DNA of 64,000 nucleotides, from the NCBI RefSeq assembly GCF_000737325.1, contig NZ_CP011125.1, forward strand, positions 8,866,001 to 8,930,000, read 5' to 3'. The notes beneath the pieces are model-generated. The model was not told the DNA's origin, made no database searches, and saw nothing but the letters and a program-made list of their open reading frames with translations. This DNA comes from Sandaracinus amylolyticus (GTDB taxonomy: Bacteria > Myxococcota_A > Polyangia > Polyangiales > Sandaracinaceae). Below are positions 54,739 through 63,625 of the stretch, piece after piece (the stretch's first letter is position 1; the number at the start of each line of letters is the position of its first letter). The position numbers and the translations under genes were made by a program.

Positions 54739-55548
54739 ATGAACGGCACGCAGACGCTCGAGGTCCGCAACCTGACCTTCGCGACCGGCGCGGACGTCCC
54801 GCGGCACTGGCACGGAGGTCGGCGCTCGGTGACGCGCTTCCTCGACAACCTCTCGATCTTCTTCCCGGAGGGCGAGCGCTTCTTCGTGATGAGCGTGCAG
54901 GCGCACCGCCACGTCGTGGAGAACGACCCGGTGCTGCGGAAGCTGGTGCGCGACTTCTGCGCGCAGGAGGGCATCCACGGACGAGAGCATCGTCGATACA
55001 ACGACATGCTCCGCGCGCAGGGCCTGCCGGTCGACGAGATGGAGCAGTCGGTCGTGCGGATCTTGAAGCGCGCGAAGCGCACGCTGCCGCCGCGCACCCA
55101 GCTCGCGGTGACGGCCGCGCTCGAGCACTTCACCGCGCTCATGGGGCACCTGATCCTCGCGCGCCCCGCGCTGCTCGAGGGCGCGCACCCCGAGATGGTC
55201 GCGCTCTGGCGATGGCACGCGGCGGAGGAGAACGAGCACAAGGCCGTCGCGTTCGACGTGTATCGCGCGGCGGGCGGCAACTACGCGGAGCGCAGCGTGA
55301 TCATGCTCGCCGCGACCGCGGTGTTCTGGGCGAAGGTGCTCGAGTTCCAGACGCGCATGATGGCGGAGGACGGCGACGCGCTCTCGGCGCGCGAGTGGAT
55401 CGCGCTGGTGCGCTTCCTGTTCGTCGAGCCGGGCGGTCTGCAGGAGGTGTGGCGGCTCTGGGCGGACTGGTTCCGTCCGGGGTTCCATCCGAACGACATC
55501 GACTCCGCGGGCGCCATCGCGGCGTGGCAGGCGAGCGCGGGCGCGTGA
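54739..55548 (+). CDS. Predicted metal-dependent hydrolase (PF10118-type)
   Basis: A 269-aa all-alpha protein with the pattern of this family: NLSIFFPEGERFFV, a His-rich region (IHGREHRRYNDML), LEHFTALMGHLIL and RWHAAEENEHKAVAFDVYRA. The E-x-H and H-x-x-E-E-x-E-H residues lie as expected for a di-metal centre like those in ferritin-type or di-iron proteins. Such genes often sit beside AraC regulators and lipid or xenobiotic enzymes. Its stop overlaps the next start (TGATG). Substrate unknown. Confidence 0.87.
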   Translation: MNGTQTLEVRNLTFATGADVPRHWHGGRRSVTRFLDNLSIFFPEGERFFVMSVQAHRHVVENDPVLRKLVRDFCAQEGIHGREHRRYNDMLRAQGLPVDEMEQSVVRILKRAKRTLPPRTQLAVTAALEHFTALMGHLILARPALLEGAHPEMVALWRWHAAEENEHKAVAFDVYRAAGGNYAERSVIMLAATAVFWAKVLEFQTRMMAEDGDALSAREWIALVRFLFVEPGGLQEVWRLWADWFRPGFHPNDIDSAGAIAAWQASAGA

Positions 55549-56441
55549 TGGGGCTGCTCTCGCTCGTCGAGGGGCTCTCGCACGTCGCGCTGCGGGCGCG
55601 TGGGCTGCGTGGTCGCATGATCGACACCGCCGTCGGGCGGGTGCACGCGTACGTGGGGCGCGGGCACGGCGCGCTGCCGCCGGTCGTCATGGTGCACGGG
55701 ATCGGCTCGGCGGCCGCGCCGTTCGCGCCGGTGATCGCGCGGGTGCAGGAGCACGTGCGCGCGGTGATCGCGCCGGAGCTGCCGGGCCACGGATGGAGCG
55801 CGCCGCCGCGCGGACGTCTCGCGCCCGATACGCTGTTCGAGGTGATGGGCGCGGTGATCGATCGGCTGATCGACGAGCCCGCGGTGGTGGTCGGGAACTC
55901 GCTCGGCGGCGCGGTCGCGCTGGACTACGCGCGCACGCGGCCCGAGAAGGTGCGCGCGCTCGTGCTGCTCTCGCCCGCGGGCGCGCGGATGAGCGAGGAC
56001 GAGCTCGAGGCGGTGCGGCGCGTGTTCCATCTGCGCTCCACCGCCGATGCGATCGCGTTCGTCGAGCGGGTGTATCACCGCGCTCCGCCGGGCGCGTCCT
56101 GGGTCGCGGGTGACGTGCGGCGGCAGATGGGGCGCGCGGTGGTGCGTGAGCTGCTGGCGAACGTGCGCAGCGATCACGGGTTCGATCCCGACGCGCTGCG
56201 TGGGCTGACGATGCCGGTGACGCTGATGTGGGGCCGCTCGGAGCGCGTGTTGCCCGCGAGCGGGCTCGCGTACTTCCGGGCGCATCTTCCGGCGCACGCG
56301 CGGGTCGAGGAGCCGGAGGGCGTGGGGCACTGTCCGCACCTCGATCGGCCGGGGCTGGTCGCGCGGCGGATCGTGGAGGCCGCGATCAGCGGCAGCGCTC
56401 TCGAAGGAGCTCGAGCGCACGCGGGTGATCCTCGGGCGTGA
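55548..56441 (+). CDS. Alpha/beta-fold hydrolase
   Basis: A 297-aa hydrolase from ATG 55548, coupled to the previous gene. It has the oxyanion region VVMVHGIGSAAAPF, the APELPGHGWS loop, the nucleophile elbow VVGNSLGGAVALD (G-N-S-L-G) and the His in EGVGHCPHLDRP near the end. The helical cap (EDELEAVRRVFHLRSTADAI) is typical of esterases or C-C hydrolases. The last 56 bases overlap the convergent lipoprotein gene. Substrate unknown; lipid or aromatic ester hydrolysis is plausible. Confidence 0.9.
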   Translation: MGLLSLVEGLSHVALRARGLRGRMIDTAVGRVHAYVGRGHGALPPVVMVHGIGSAAAPFAPVIARVQEHVRAVIAPELPGHGWSAPPRGRLAPDTLFEVMGAVIDRLIDEPAVVVGNSLGGAVALDYARTRPEKVRALVLLSPAGARMSEDELEAVRRVFHLRSTADAIAFVERVYHRAPPGASWVAGDVRRQMGRAVVRELLANVRSDHGFDPDALRGLTMPVTLMWGRSERVLPASGLAYFRAHLPAHARVEEPEGVGHCPHLDRPGLVARRIVEAAISGSALEGARAHAGDPRA

Positions 56442-57231
56442 GGACCCACGCGACCGCGTCGAAGCGGAGCGGGCCGGAGAGACGGTTCGCGAAGACGAGA
56501 GAGTGCGCGGGTGCGGCCGCGTCATCGGCAGCGGCCGCGCTCTCGCAGCGGAGGCCCGCGCAGCGCAGCGGGACCCGGGCGAAGCGGGCGCGCGCGTCGG
56601 CCGCGAAGGTCTGGGCGTCGGCGTCGCGGAGGCACTCGGCGACGAGCGCGGTGCGAGGGCCGGCCTGGATGCGGCGCGCGCGGAGGGTCGCGTCGTAGAG
56701 CGACGGGTCCTGGAGCGCGATGCGATCGTGCAGCGCGCACGCTTCGTCGCGATGGGCGAGGGCGGCGAGGACGTCGTCGGGCTCGGTGGTCGGCGTGGTG
56801 TCCGGGTAGCGGATCAGCGCGTAGGGCTCGCACCTGTCGTCGTGCTCGCGCGCGAGGAGGATCGCGCGGTCGCCGACGCGACATCGGGTGCTGCCGGGCT
56901 CGCACTCGATGGCGCCTTCGCGGAGGACGAGCGCGGGGGAGAGGCAGGTGCCGAGCTCGCGCGGGAACGATGCGTCGAGCACGAGGATGCCGCGCTGGCC
57001 GAGCGGCTCGAGCGTGGTGGGCGACGGCGGATGCGCGTCGCACGGGGTCGGCGGTGGAGGCTCGATCGCGTCGGGGACGTCGGTGTCGGGGATCGCGGCG
57101 AGCTCTTCGCCGGTGGTCGCGAGGACGTCGGGCTCGTGGGGTGGTGGGGTGGGCGCGCAGGACGCGAGCAGGAGCACGAGCACGAGCACGTCGGACGAGG
57201 ACGAGGACGGGATGGTGGGCTGGCGGGTCAC
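56386..57231 (-). CDS. Lipoprotein, 281 aa
   Basis: GTG 57231 overlaps the Nudix stop as GTGA. The signal peptide runs through a Ser-rich start (TIPSSSSSDVLVLVLLLASC) to the lipobox LLASC. A Pro-rich linker is followed by a domain with several Cys pairs (CEPGSTRCRVGDRAILLARE, CALHDRIAL, CLRDADAQTFAADAR, CAGLRCESAAAA). No recognised family. The 3' end overlaps the alpha/beta hydrolase gene by 56 bases on the opposite strand; both frames end with plausible protein sequence. Confidence 0.8.
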   Translation of the reverse strand: MTRQPTIPSSSSSDVLVLVLLLASCAPTPPPHEPDVLATTGEELAAIPDTDVPDAIEPPPPTPCDAHPPSPTTLEPLGQRGILVLDASFPRELGTCLSPALVLREGAIECEPGSTRCRVGDRAILLAREHDDRCEPYALIRYPDTTPTTEPDDVLAALAHRDEACALHDRIALQDPSLYDATLRARRIQAGPRTALVAECLRDADAQTFAADARARFARVPLRCAGLRCESAAAADDAAAPAHSLVFANRLSGPLRFDAVAWVLTPEDHPRALELLRERCR

Positions 57232-57707
57232 GGGGGATCGCCGAACACGATGTCGAGTGTCTCCTTCGACACCGCGCGCTCGAACAGCGGCGCGAGCGCC
57301 GGGCTGGTCAGCCGCTTCGCGGTCTCGAGGTCGACCCACGACGCACGATCGACCTCGGGGAAGCGCTGGAGGCGCCCCGAGCGCGGCGGCCACTCGAGCT
57401 CGAACTCGTTGCTCACGATCCGCGACGGATCGAAGTCCGCGCGCGCCGCCCATGCGTGCACGCGCTTGCCGCTCTTGAGCCGCACGTCGCCCAGCGCCAC
57501 GTAGGGCGGCGCTGGCGGTGTGACCCCGAGCTCCTCGACGACCTCGCGCTGCGCCGCGGCGAGCGGGTCCTCGCCCTCTTCGATCATCCCCTTCGGGATC
57601 GACCACGCACCTTCGTGCTTCTTCGCGAAGAAGGGCCCGCCTGGATGCACGACGAGCATCTCGATGCCGCGCGCACCGCGTCGCAGCAGCACCATCCCCG
57701 CGCTCAC
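57228..57707 (-). CDS. Nudix hydrolase
   Basis: A 159-aa protein that hydrolyses nucleoside-diphosphate-linked substrates. The full Nudix box is present: G-x5-E-x7-REVVEELG, starting at GMIEEGEDPL and continuing AAAQREVVEELG. Before it, SAGMVLLRRG and WSIPKG match the family. GTG 57707 starts right at the first beta-strand; ATG 57695 is an alternative. The sequence resembles the MutT/bis(5'-nucleosyl)-tetraphosphatase type but the substrate cannot be chosen. Its stop overlaps the lipoprotein start. Confidence 0.92.
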   Translation of the reverse strand: MSAGMVLLRRGARGIEMLVVHPGGPFFAKKHEGAWSIPKGMIEEGEDPLAAAQREVVEELGVTPPAPPYVALGDVRLKSGKRVHAWAARADFDPSRIVSNEFELEWPPRSGRLQRFPEVDRASWVDLETAKRLTSPALAPLFERAVSKETLDIVFGDPP

Positions 57708-57881
57708 CTCGCGGCTCGTCCGACGTCGCCGATCGCGGTTCAATCCCGGTATGCGCTCCCCCGCTCGCGGATCATCGCACGAGCGATGGGCGCTCTCGCA
57801 AGGGCGTCGTCGCCCGGACTGCGCGAGCGTGCGGCGATCGAGCATCCGGCGACCATTCACCCAGCGAGCGTCATCGGCGCC

Positions 57882-58133
57882 GGCGATACCTCGACCCATC
57901 CGCCATCGAGCTGGATTGCGGGCGGCGATACCTCGACCCATCCGCCGTCGAGCTGGATTGCGCTCGGCGATGCCTCGACCCATCCGCCGTCGAGCTGGAT
58001 TGCGCTCGGCGATGCCTCGACCCATCCGCCATCGAGCTGGATTGCGCTCGGCGATGCCTCGACCCATCCGCCATCGAGCTGGATTGCGCTCGACGATACC
58101 TCGACCCATCCGCCATCGAGCTCGAGCTTCCCG
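57882..58133. repeat. 42-bp tandem repeat, six copies
   Basis: Units start at 57882, 57924, 57966, 58008, 58050 and 58092, with near-identical GGCGATGCCTCGACCCATCC plus GCC[A/G]TCGAGCTGGATTGCG. The unit is 14 codons long and open in several frames, but none continues into a credible gene: the SnoaL-like gene stops at 58146 and the Nudix gene starts at 57707. No gene was seen in the 174 bases between the repeats and the Nudix start. Confidence 0.9.
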
Positions 58134-58145
58134 GCCCCGCGCTCC

Positions 58146-58487
58146 TCAGCCGTGGTACACGCGCGATGCGACGAACCGGCCGCCCTGCACGTCGAACACG
58201 TTGCACACCGGCATCGCGGGCTCGCCGTCGACGTGCCGCACGTACTCGAGCGCGACGCGATCCTCGCTCGCCGCGATCCCGACGAGCTCGTAGCGCAGGC
58301 TCGGGGTGCGCTCGAGCGCGCCGCGCCACCACGCGCGCAGCGCCTCGCGTCCCACGATGCGCGCCGCGGCGATCTTCGGCGACGTATGGGTCGCGTCGTC
58401 GGCGTACAGCGCGACCATCGCGTCGACGTCGCGCGCGTTGAACGCGTCGAGCCACCGGCGCGCGAGCTGCTCACTCTCGGTGCTCAT
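58146..58487 (-). CDS. SnoaL-like (NTF2-fold) protein
   Basis: A 113-aa protein from ATG 58487, overlapping the upstream stop as ATGA. It has the usual start ARRWLDAFNARDVDAMVALY, then ADDATHTSP, IVGREALRAWWRGALERTP and strands RYELVGIAASEDRVALEYVR and FDVQGGRFVASRVYHG. Members are cone-shaped dimers that act as polyketide cyclases, isomerases or binding proteins. No specific ligand can be given. Last gene of a run that begins with the exchanger gene. Confidence 0.87.
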   Translation of the reverse strand: MSTESEQLARRWLDAFNARDVDAMVALYADDATHTSPKIAAARIVGREALRAWWRGALERTPSLRYELVGIAASEDRVALEYVRHVDGEPAMPVCNVFDVQGGRFVASRVYHG

Positions 58488-59023
58488 CGGAACGGGTGCT
58501 CCTCTCCTCGCATCAGCTCGCTCGCCAGGCGCGACGCCGGCAGCTCCCACCGCGCGACGCTCGCGAGGTCGAGCTGGGGATCGCGCAGCGCCCGCAGCAT
58601 GCGCAGCGTCGCGCGTGCGCTCTCGACGTCCCCGCTCGCCGCCTGCGCGTGCGCGCGCACCGCGAGCCACGACGCGCGCCTCGGGCCGTGCTCGTGCGCG
58701 GCCGCGCTCGCGAGCGTGCGCTCGGTCGCGCCTTCCACGACGTCCAGCAGCGCGCCGAGGTACTCGAACGCCTCGGCGTGGCGCTTGCGCGGAAGCGGGC
58801 GCGGCACCGCGTCGAGCAGCGCACGCGCCGAGCGCGCGTCCTTCGCACGCAGCGCGAGCACGGCGCGGTAGTACGCGATCGACGTCCGGTACTCGCCCGG
58901 CACCGGACGCGCCGCGATCGGCTCGATCAGCGTCGAGAGCTCGACGTCGCCCGCGAGCGCCCGTCGATCGAGCGCCACGAGCGCGATCCACGGCAACAGC
59001 AGGATCGCGCTCTCGACGGTCAA
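58484..59023 (-). CDS. Helical-repeat protein with N-terminal hydrophobic segment
   Basis: About 179 aa. TTG 59023 overlaps the GST stop as TTGA and has GGAG five bases upstream; GTG 59044 is in frame but has no ribosome-binding site. The start TVESAILLLPWIALVALD is hydrophobic, perhaps a signal or anchor. The rest is helical, with TPR-like helices (YRTSIAYYRAVLALRAKDAR, RHAEAFEYLGALLDVVEGA, SWLAVRAHAQAASGDVESAR). The role is unknown. Confidence 0.75.
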   Translation of the reverse strand: MTVESAILLLPWIALVALDRRALAGDVELSTLIEPIAARPVPGEYRTSIAYYRAVLALRAKDARSARALLDAVPRPLPRKRHAEAFEYLGALLDVVEGATERTLASAAAHEHGPRRASWLAVRAHAQAASGDVESARATLRMLRALRDPQLDLASVARWELPASRLASELMRGEEHPFR

Positions 59024-59640
59024 TCGCGCTCCGCCGCGTCGCACCAGGCGCGCACGTGCGGGTGCGCGAAGATCGCCTCGGAGTAGCGCGCCGCCGTGTC
59101 GTCGAGCGCGACGCCGTAGCTGCGGAAGCGCGTCACCACCGGCGCGTAGAAGCAGTCGGCGATCGAGAACGCGCCGAAGAGGAAGTCACCGTTCTGTCCC
59201 CATTTCGCGCGGGTCTCGCGCCAGATCGCCATCACACGATCCGCGTCGGCGCGCGCCTCGGGCGAGAGCTCCTTCTTCGTGCGCAGCTCGACGTCCATCG
59301 ACATCTCGGTGCGCATCGCGACGAAGCTCGAGTGCATCTCCGCGCTCACGCTGCGCGCGATCGCGCGCGCGCTCGGATCGCTCGGCCACAGCGACGGCAC
59401 GCGCTCCGCGGCCCACTCGCAGATCGCGAGCGAGTCCCAGATCGTCAGCTCACCGTCGATCAGGAGCGGCACCTTCCCGCTCGGCGAGACCGCGGCGATC
59501 TGCGCCCTGGTGTCGGGCCTGCGCAGCCGGACGACGTGCTCGTCGAACGCGATGCCGCCCTGCTTCAGCGCGAGCCAGGGCCGCATGCTCCACGACGACC
59601 AGCGCTTGTCTCCGATCACCAGCGTCCGCATCTCGCTCAC
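59020..59640 (-). CDS. Glutathione S-transferase family protein
   Basis: A 206-aa GST. The thioredoxin-like N-domain has TLVIGDKRWSSWSMRPWLAL with the catalytic-region Ser, and SPSGKVPLLIDGELTIWDSL with the cis-Pro and the Asp-Ser that hold glutathione. The C-terminal helical domain has FGAFSIADCFYAPVVTRFRS (the family's N-capping Asp) and ends WCDAAERD. GTG 59640 overlaps the exchanger stop as GTGA; ATG 59631 is three codons later. It probably conjugates or isomerises small electrophiles such as maleylacetoacetate-like compounds; substrate not known. Confidence 0.92.
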   Translation of the reverse strand: MSEMRTLVIGDKRWSSWSMRPWLALKQGGIAFDEHVVRLRRPDTRAQIAAVSPSGKVPLLIDGELTIWDSLAICEWAAERVPSLWPSDPSARAIARSVSAEMHSSFVAMRTEMSMDVELRTKKELSPEARADADRVMAIWRETRAKWGQNGDFLFGAFSIADCFYAPVVTRFRSYGVALDDTAARYSEAIFAHPHVRAWCDAAERD

Positions 59641-60791
59641 CCTCCGTCGCGCACGAGCACGAACATCAGGAGCCCGAAGAGCGCGACCAACGAGACGATC
59701 TCGATCCAGTTGAACTTCCCGTCGTCCTCGATCGCGCGCGAGAGGATCGCATAGGTCGGATAGATCAGCGCGAGCGCGAGCGTGGTCGGGATCGTGATCG
59801 GCACGGTCTCGTCGTGGAGCACGCCGATCGTGTTGAAGAACGCGATCATCAAGCAGCAGAACGCCATCACGTTGAAGAGGTTCTGCGTGAGCCCGCCGAA
59901 CGTGTTCGAGAGCGCGATCAGCGGCTGCTTCTTGTAGTGCGCGTTGAGCACGATCACGTACGTCGGGACGCCCGCGATGATCGCGAGGATCAGCGCGACC
60001 GCCATGCGCGACAGGTCGGGGAACGCGGCGACGATCGCGTCGCCGACCTCGCTCATCGACTCGCCGCCGAGGAACGATCCGAACACGCCGAGCACGAGCA
60101 GACCCGCGACGCCGCCGTACGTCTTGGGCACGCCGTGGTGCGCTTCTTCCGGCTCCTTCTTCGGCGTCGGCTCGCCTTCCTTCTTCTCCTCGGCACCGAA
60201 GTAGCGCACGAGGCTGACGAGGAACGTGCCGAACACCGCCATGAGCGCGAAGCCGACGAAGTAGAGCTCGGGCACGCCGATGCGATCGATCGGCGAGCCG
60301 AACTCGCGCAGGACGATCATCGTGATCGCGAGCGCGAGGCACAGGCCGCCGCCGAAGCTCAGGAGGTCGGTGCCCGCGCGCACGATCGGCATCGGGATCG
60401 ACGCGGTGCCGCGATCCTTCGGCATGATCACGGCGTAGAGCGCGAACGCCATCGAGTTCGTGTAGACGCTCATCAGGCCGATCACGAACGCCATCGTCGG
60501 ATCGTCGACGACGAAGAACCCGAGCAGCGCGATCTCGGGCACGTTCGACACCACCGCGGCGATCGTCCCGCCGACGAACTGGTTCCACCCGAGCAGCGCG
60601 CTCATGCCCTCGACGCTCATGATCAGCGCCTCGCACGAGCCCGCGATCAAGCAGAGCCCCGCCAGCGCCTCGAGCCCGCCGCCCGCCAGCCCTGGCACGT
60701 GCACGACCTTCAAGATCCCCGCGAGCACGAGGCCCGCGACGAGGATCCAGCCCCAGATCGGCATCGAGAATTTCGTCTTCGCGTCGGCCAT
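59637..60791 (-). CDS. Sodium/calcium exchanger-family membrane protein
   Basis: A 384-aa polytopic protein of 10-11 helices from ATG 60791. The first alpha-repeat-like region is GWNQFVGGTIAAVVSNVPEI, similar to the G-N-x-x-P-E pattern of CaCA exchangers; the second is LSNTFGGLTQNLFNVMAF. A charged cytosolic loop (EEKKEGEPTPKKEPEEAHHG, about 200-220) divides two halves, as in the family. Cation exchange is thus likely, but the motifs differ from classical NCX/YrbG, so ion choice is open. First gene of the tight operon leading to the SnoaL-like gene. Confidence 0.8.
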   Translation of the reverse strand: MADAKTKFSMPIWGWILVAGLVLAGILKVVHVPGLAGGGLEALAGLCLIAGSCEALIMSVEGMSALLGWNQFVGGTIAAVVSNVPEIALLGFFVVDDPTMAFVIGLMSVYTNSMAFALYAVIMPKDRGTASIPMPIVRAGTDLLSFGGGLCLALAITMIVLREFGSPIDRIGVPELYFVGFALMAVFGTFLVSLVRYFGAEEKKEGEPTPKKEPEEAHHGVPKTYGGVAGLLVLGVFGSFLGGESMSEVGDAIVAAFPDLSRMAVALILAIIAGVPTYVIVLNAHYKKQPLIALSNTFGGLTQNLFNVMAFCCLMIAFFNTIGVLHDETVPITIPTTLALALIYPTYAILSRAIEDDGKFNWIEIVSLVALFGLLMFVLVRDGG

Positions 60792-60844
60792 CGCGCGCCA
60801 GCCTCGTGTGGGCGCGCGCGAGCGTCAAGAACCCGGGGCGCGCG

Positions 60845-62194
60845 TCAGAGCTGGACGGTCGCGTACACGACCGCGCCGACGAACGGATCCGAGTAGACGA
60901 TGTGCGGCCGCCGATCGGGGCCGATCACCATGTCGGCGTGCACGCGCTCGGGCACCGCGCCGATCACACCGACGACGTCGACGACCCACTCGAGCTCGCC
61001 GCCACGACGCACCTGGCGCCAGTACTCGAGCTGCGTCTCGGGGCTTTCGACGCGCGCGGTGAGCAGGTGCAGGAGGCCGTAGGCGTCGGTCTCGATGACC
61101 ATCGGATGGCGGCCGGGGCGATTCAGGATCGAGATGTCGTCGATCAGCGTGGTGATCGCGATCGGACCGCTGCCGGTGAAGCGCGCGAGACGGACCGCGC
61201 CGCGCTGCTCGGCCCAGTCGAGGTACGCGAGGAACGTCTCGTCCCCGACGAGCGCGAGGTCGACGCCGATGCCCGACGCGCGGTCCTCGATCTCGCTGTT
61301 GTCGATCATGCGCGCGGCCGACCACGAGGCCGCGGCGGTCGAGACCGAGTACGACGGCGCCGACACCGCGAGCGAGACGCACCACTGAAACGCGTAGTGC
61401 ATCGCGGAGCCCGCGCCCGCCGCGAGCGCCACCGCGCCGACCCCCTCGATGCCGGGATCGCCGTCGCTGCGCACGTTCACGTCGATCGCCCACGTGCCCT
61501 CGCCCGTCGCGCGTCGCACCGCGTTGCGGCCGGTCTCGTCGTCGTGCCACGCGACGACCGGGAGCCCTGCCGCATCGATCTCGATGTCGACCGCGCCACG
61601 CGCGCCGACCGAGATCGCGACCGGATCGGGCTCGGACAATAGGTTCCCGCGCAACGTGCGGTGCTGGATCTCGTGCCCGACGTCGGAGCGGACCCAGTAC
61701 GCGAGGTGGTGCGTGTCGGCGCCCTGCGTCGCGAGCGCGACCGACGTGCCGACCCACTCGCCCATCACCGCGACCGGTCGGATCACCGGCCCGGCGGCGG
61801 CGTGCTCGGGCGCGTCCTCGTGGAAGCGCAGCGTGCGCAGCTCGGCGAGGTCGGGCCCGTCGTACGAGTCGTACGCGATGACCACGACGCCGTCGCTGCC
61901 GCGCGTGATCGCGACGTCGTCGAGCTCGAACGGCGCTCCCACGCGCTCGCTGACGCGGCCCGTGCAGACCTCGGGGAACGGCGCGACGAGGTCCTCCCAC
62001 GGCGTGGGGCACGCGGTGTCGAGCGGGGTCGCCGGCGGATCGTTCGCGTCGATCGGGCCGCCGTCGTTCACGTCGCCCGCGTCCTCCTGCGCGACCGTGG
62101 CGTCCATGCCGCCGTCGTCCCGGGCGATGTCGTCGACGATGGTGAACCCGGAAAAATCAGGGATGCACCCCTGCGACAGCACCGCGGACAGCAC
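60845..62194 (-). CDS. Lipoprotein with propeller-like repeats, start uncertain
   Basis: About 450 aa. GTG 62194 is the nearest canonical start but leaves only ten residues before the lipobox LSQGC. The in-frame sequence just upstream (HPTAPRRIAALAFAVLSAVL) would make a normal lipoprotein signal, yet has no ATG, GTG or TTG; an ATA at 62215 or a start overlapping the divergent kinase gene is possible. The mature part has an acidic linker (DDGGMDATVAQEDAGDVNDG) and repeats like LPVVAWHDDETGRNAVRRA, FLAYLDWAEQ and PHIVYSDPF, typical of propeller-type surface proteins. Confidence 0.78.
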   Translation of the reverse strand: MLSAVLSQGCIPDFSGFTIVDDIARDDGGMDATVAQEDAGDVNDGGPIDANDPPATPLDTACPTPWEDLVAPFPEVCTGRVSERVGAPFELDDVAITRGSDGVVVIAYDSYDGPDLAELRTLRFHEDAPEHAAAGPVIRPVAVMGEWVGTSVALATQGADTHHLAYWVRSDVGHEIQHRTLRGNLLSEPDPVAISVGARGAVDIEIDAAGLPVVAWHDDETGRNAVRRATGEGTWAIDVNVRSDGDPGIEGVGAVALAAGAGSAMHYAFQWCVSLAVSAPSYSVSTAAASWSAARMIDNSEIEDRASGIGVDLALVGDETFLAYLDWAEQRGAVRLARFTGSGPIAITTLIDDISILNRPGRHPMVIETDAYGLLHLLTARVESPETQLEYWRQVRRGGELEWVVDVVGVIGAVPERVHADMVIGPDRRPHIVYSDPFVGAVVYATVQL

Positions 62195-62233
62195 CGCGAA
62201 AGCGAGCGCTGCTATCCTCCGCGGCGCAGTCGG

Positions 62234-63625
62234 ATGTCGGACGCGCCCGCCCTCGAGAAGAGCGTCTTCGCCCCGGTGCGCATCGGTGACGTCGTCGCCG
62301 CGCGCTACCGCGTCACCCGCGAGATCGGCGCGGGCGGCATGGGCCAGGTGCTCGAGGTCGAGCACGTCGAGCTCGAGAAGCGCTTCGCGCTGAAGCTGGT
62401 GCGCCCCGATCGCTGGGACGCGACCCTCGACGCGCGGTTCCGTCGCGAGGCGCGCGCGCTCGCGAAGGTCACCACCGCGCGCGTGCCGCAGATCACCGAC
62501 TTCGGCGTCGACCCCGGGTGCGGCCCGTTCTACGTCATGGAGCTCGTCGACGGCACGCCGCTCGACGTGCTGCTCGCGCGCGAAGGGCCGCTGCCCCGCG
62601 AGCGCGCGCTCGAGCTGGCGATCGGGATCGCGGAGGCGCTGGTGGACGTGCACGCGGCGGGCATCGTCCATCGCGACGTGAAGCCGAGCAACCTCGGCGT
62701 GTGCCGCAGCGGTCCGGTGCGAGTGCGATTGCTCGACTTCGGGCTCGCGACCGGCGTGGACGAGCGCTTCGGATCGAAGATCACCGAGAGCCGCAGCATC
62801 GTGGGCTCGCTGCCCTACATGGCGCCCGAGCAGTTCCACGGAGAGCGCCCGACGGTGCGCGTCGATCTGTGGGCGCTCGGCGTGATCCTCTACGAGATGC
62901 TGACGGGCGCGCTGCCCTTCGAGGCGCCGTCGACCGCGGCGCTGATGCACCAGATCCTCTACGCGCCGGTGCCCTCGTCGCACGACGCGCCGCGCAGCTG
63001 CGGGAGCGTGCTCGCGAAGCTGCTCGCGAAGGATGCCGGGGAGCGGCCGGCGAGCGCGAGCGAGGCGATCGAGCTGCTCGAGGGCGCGCTGGCGAGGCCC
63101 TCGTCGGGCACCTCGCGATCGTCGCTCGCCACGCGCGCGACCGCGCCCGACTTCGAGTCGTCGCCCGAGGTGCGCAGCAGCGGCGCGGCGGCGTCTGGCA
63201 CGATCGTGCGGCCGTCGCGGGATCGCGAGGCGCGCATCATCGCGATCGGGATCGCGCTCGCGCTCGCGGGCATCGTCGCATGGGGCGCGAGCGTGTGGCT
63301 GATGCGGCGCGATGCGATCACCACGATCGAGCACGAGGCCGCGCCGGCACCGAGCGCAGCCCCCGAGCCCGCGAGCGCGCCGACGCCCGAGCCGGTGGTG
63401 GTGCCGTCCGCCGAGCCGGTGATGGAGCCAGCGCGCGAAGAAGAGACCGCGCCGGCGACGGTCACGGCACCCGAGGTGCCGCGCGAGCGAGCGCCGCGAC
63501 AGCGAGGCCGCGCCGAGCGCGCCACGACGACCACCGCCGACACGCCGCCGGCGACGACCACGCCCGCGACCCCGCCGAGCGAGCCCGCGACGACGTGGGA
63601 CGGCACGATCATCGAGCAGCACTGA
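62234..63625 (+). CDS. Transmembrane Ser/Thr protein kinase
   Basis: A 463-aa kinase from ATG 62234. The kinase domain (about 25-290) has GAGGMGQV, FALKLV lysine, HRDVKPSN with catalytic Asp, LDFGLAT and YMAPEQF. One transmembrane helix (IAIGIALALAGIVAWGASVW, about 340) is followed by a Pro/Ala/Glu-rich periplasmic tail with no recognised domain. It is divergent from the lipoprotein gene with only about 40 bases between the annotated starts, and its stop overlaps the next gene (TGATG). Confidence 0.93.
   Translation: MSDAPALEKSVFAPVRIGDVVAARYRVTREIGAGGMGQVLEVEHVELEKRFALKLVRPDRWDATLDARFRREARALAKVTTARVPQITDFGVDPGCGPFYVMELVDGTPLDVLLAREGPLPRERALELAIGIAEALVDVHAAGIVHRDVKPSNLGVCRSGPVRVRLLDFGLATGVDERFGSKITESRSIVGSLPYMAPEQFHGERPTVRVDLWALGVILYEMLTGALPFEAPSTAALMHQILYAPVPSSHDAPRSCGSVLAKLLAKDAGERPASASEAIELLEGALARPSSGTSRSSLATRATAPDFESSPEVRSSGAAASGTIVRPSRDREARIIAIGIALALAGIVAWGASVWLMRRDAITTIEHEAAPAPSAAPEPASAPTPEPVVVPSAEPVMEPAREEETAPATVTAPEVPRERAPRQRGRAERATTTTADTPPATTTPATPPSEPATTWDGTIIEQH

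Noticed and set aside
57857-58474. Reverse-strand frame containing IQLDGGWVEASPSA repeats
   Set aside because: Its upstream half is an off-frame reading of the SnoaL-like gene; the repeats are open in several frames simply because the unit is 42 bases and lacks stops.
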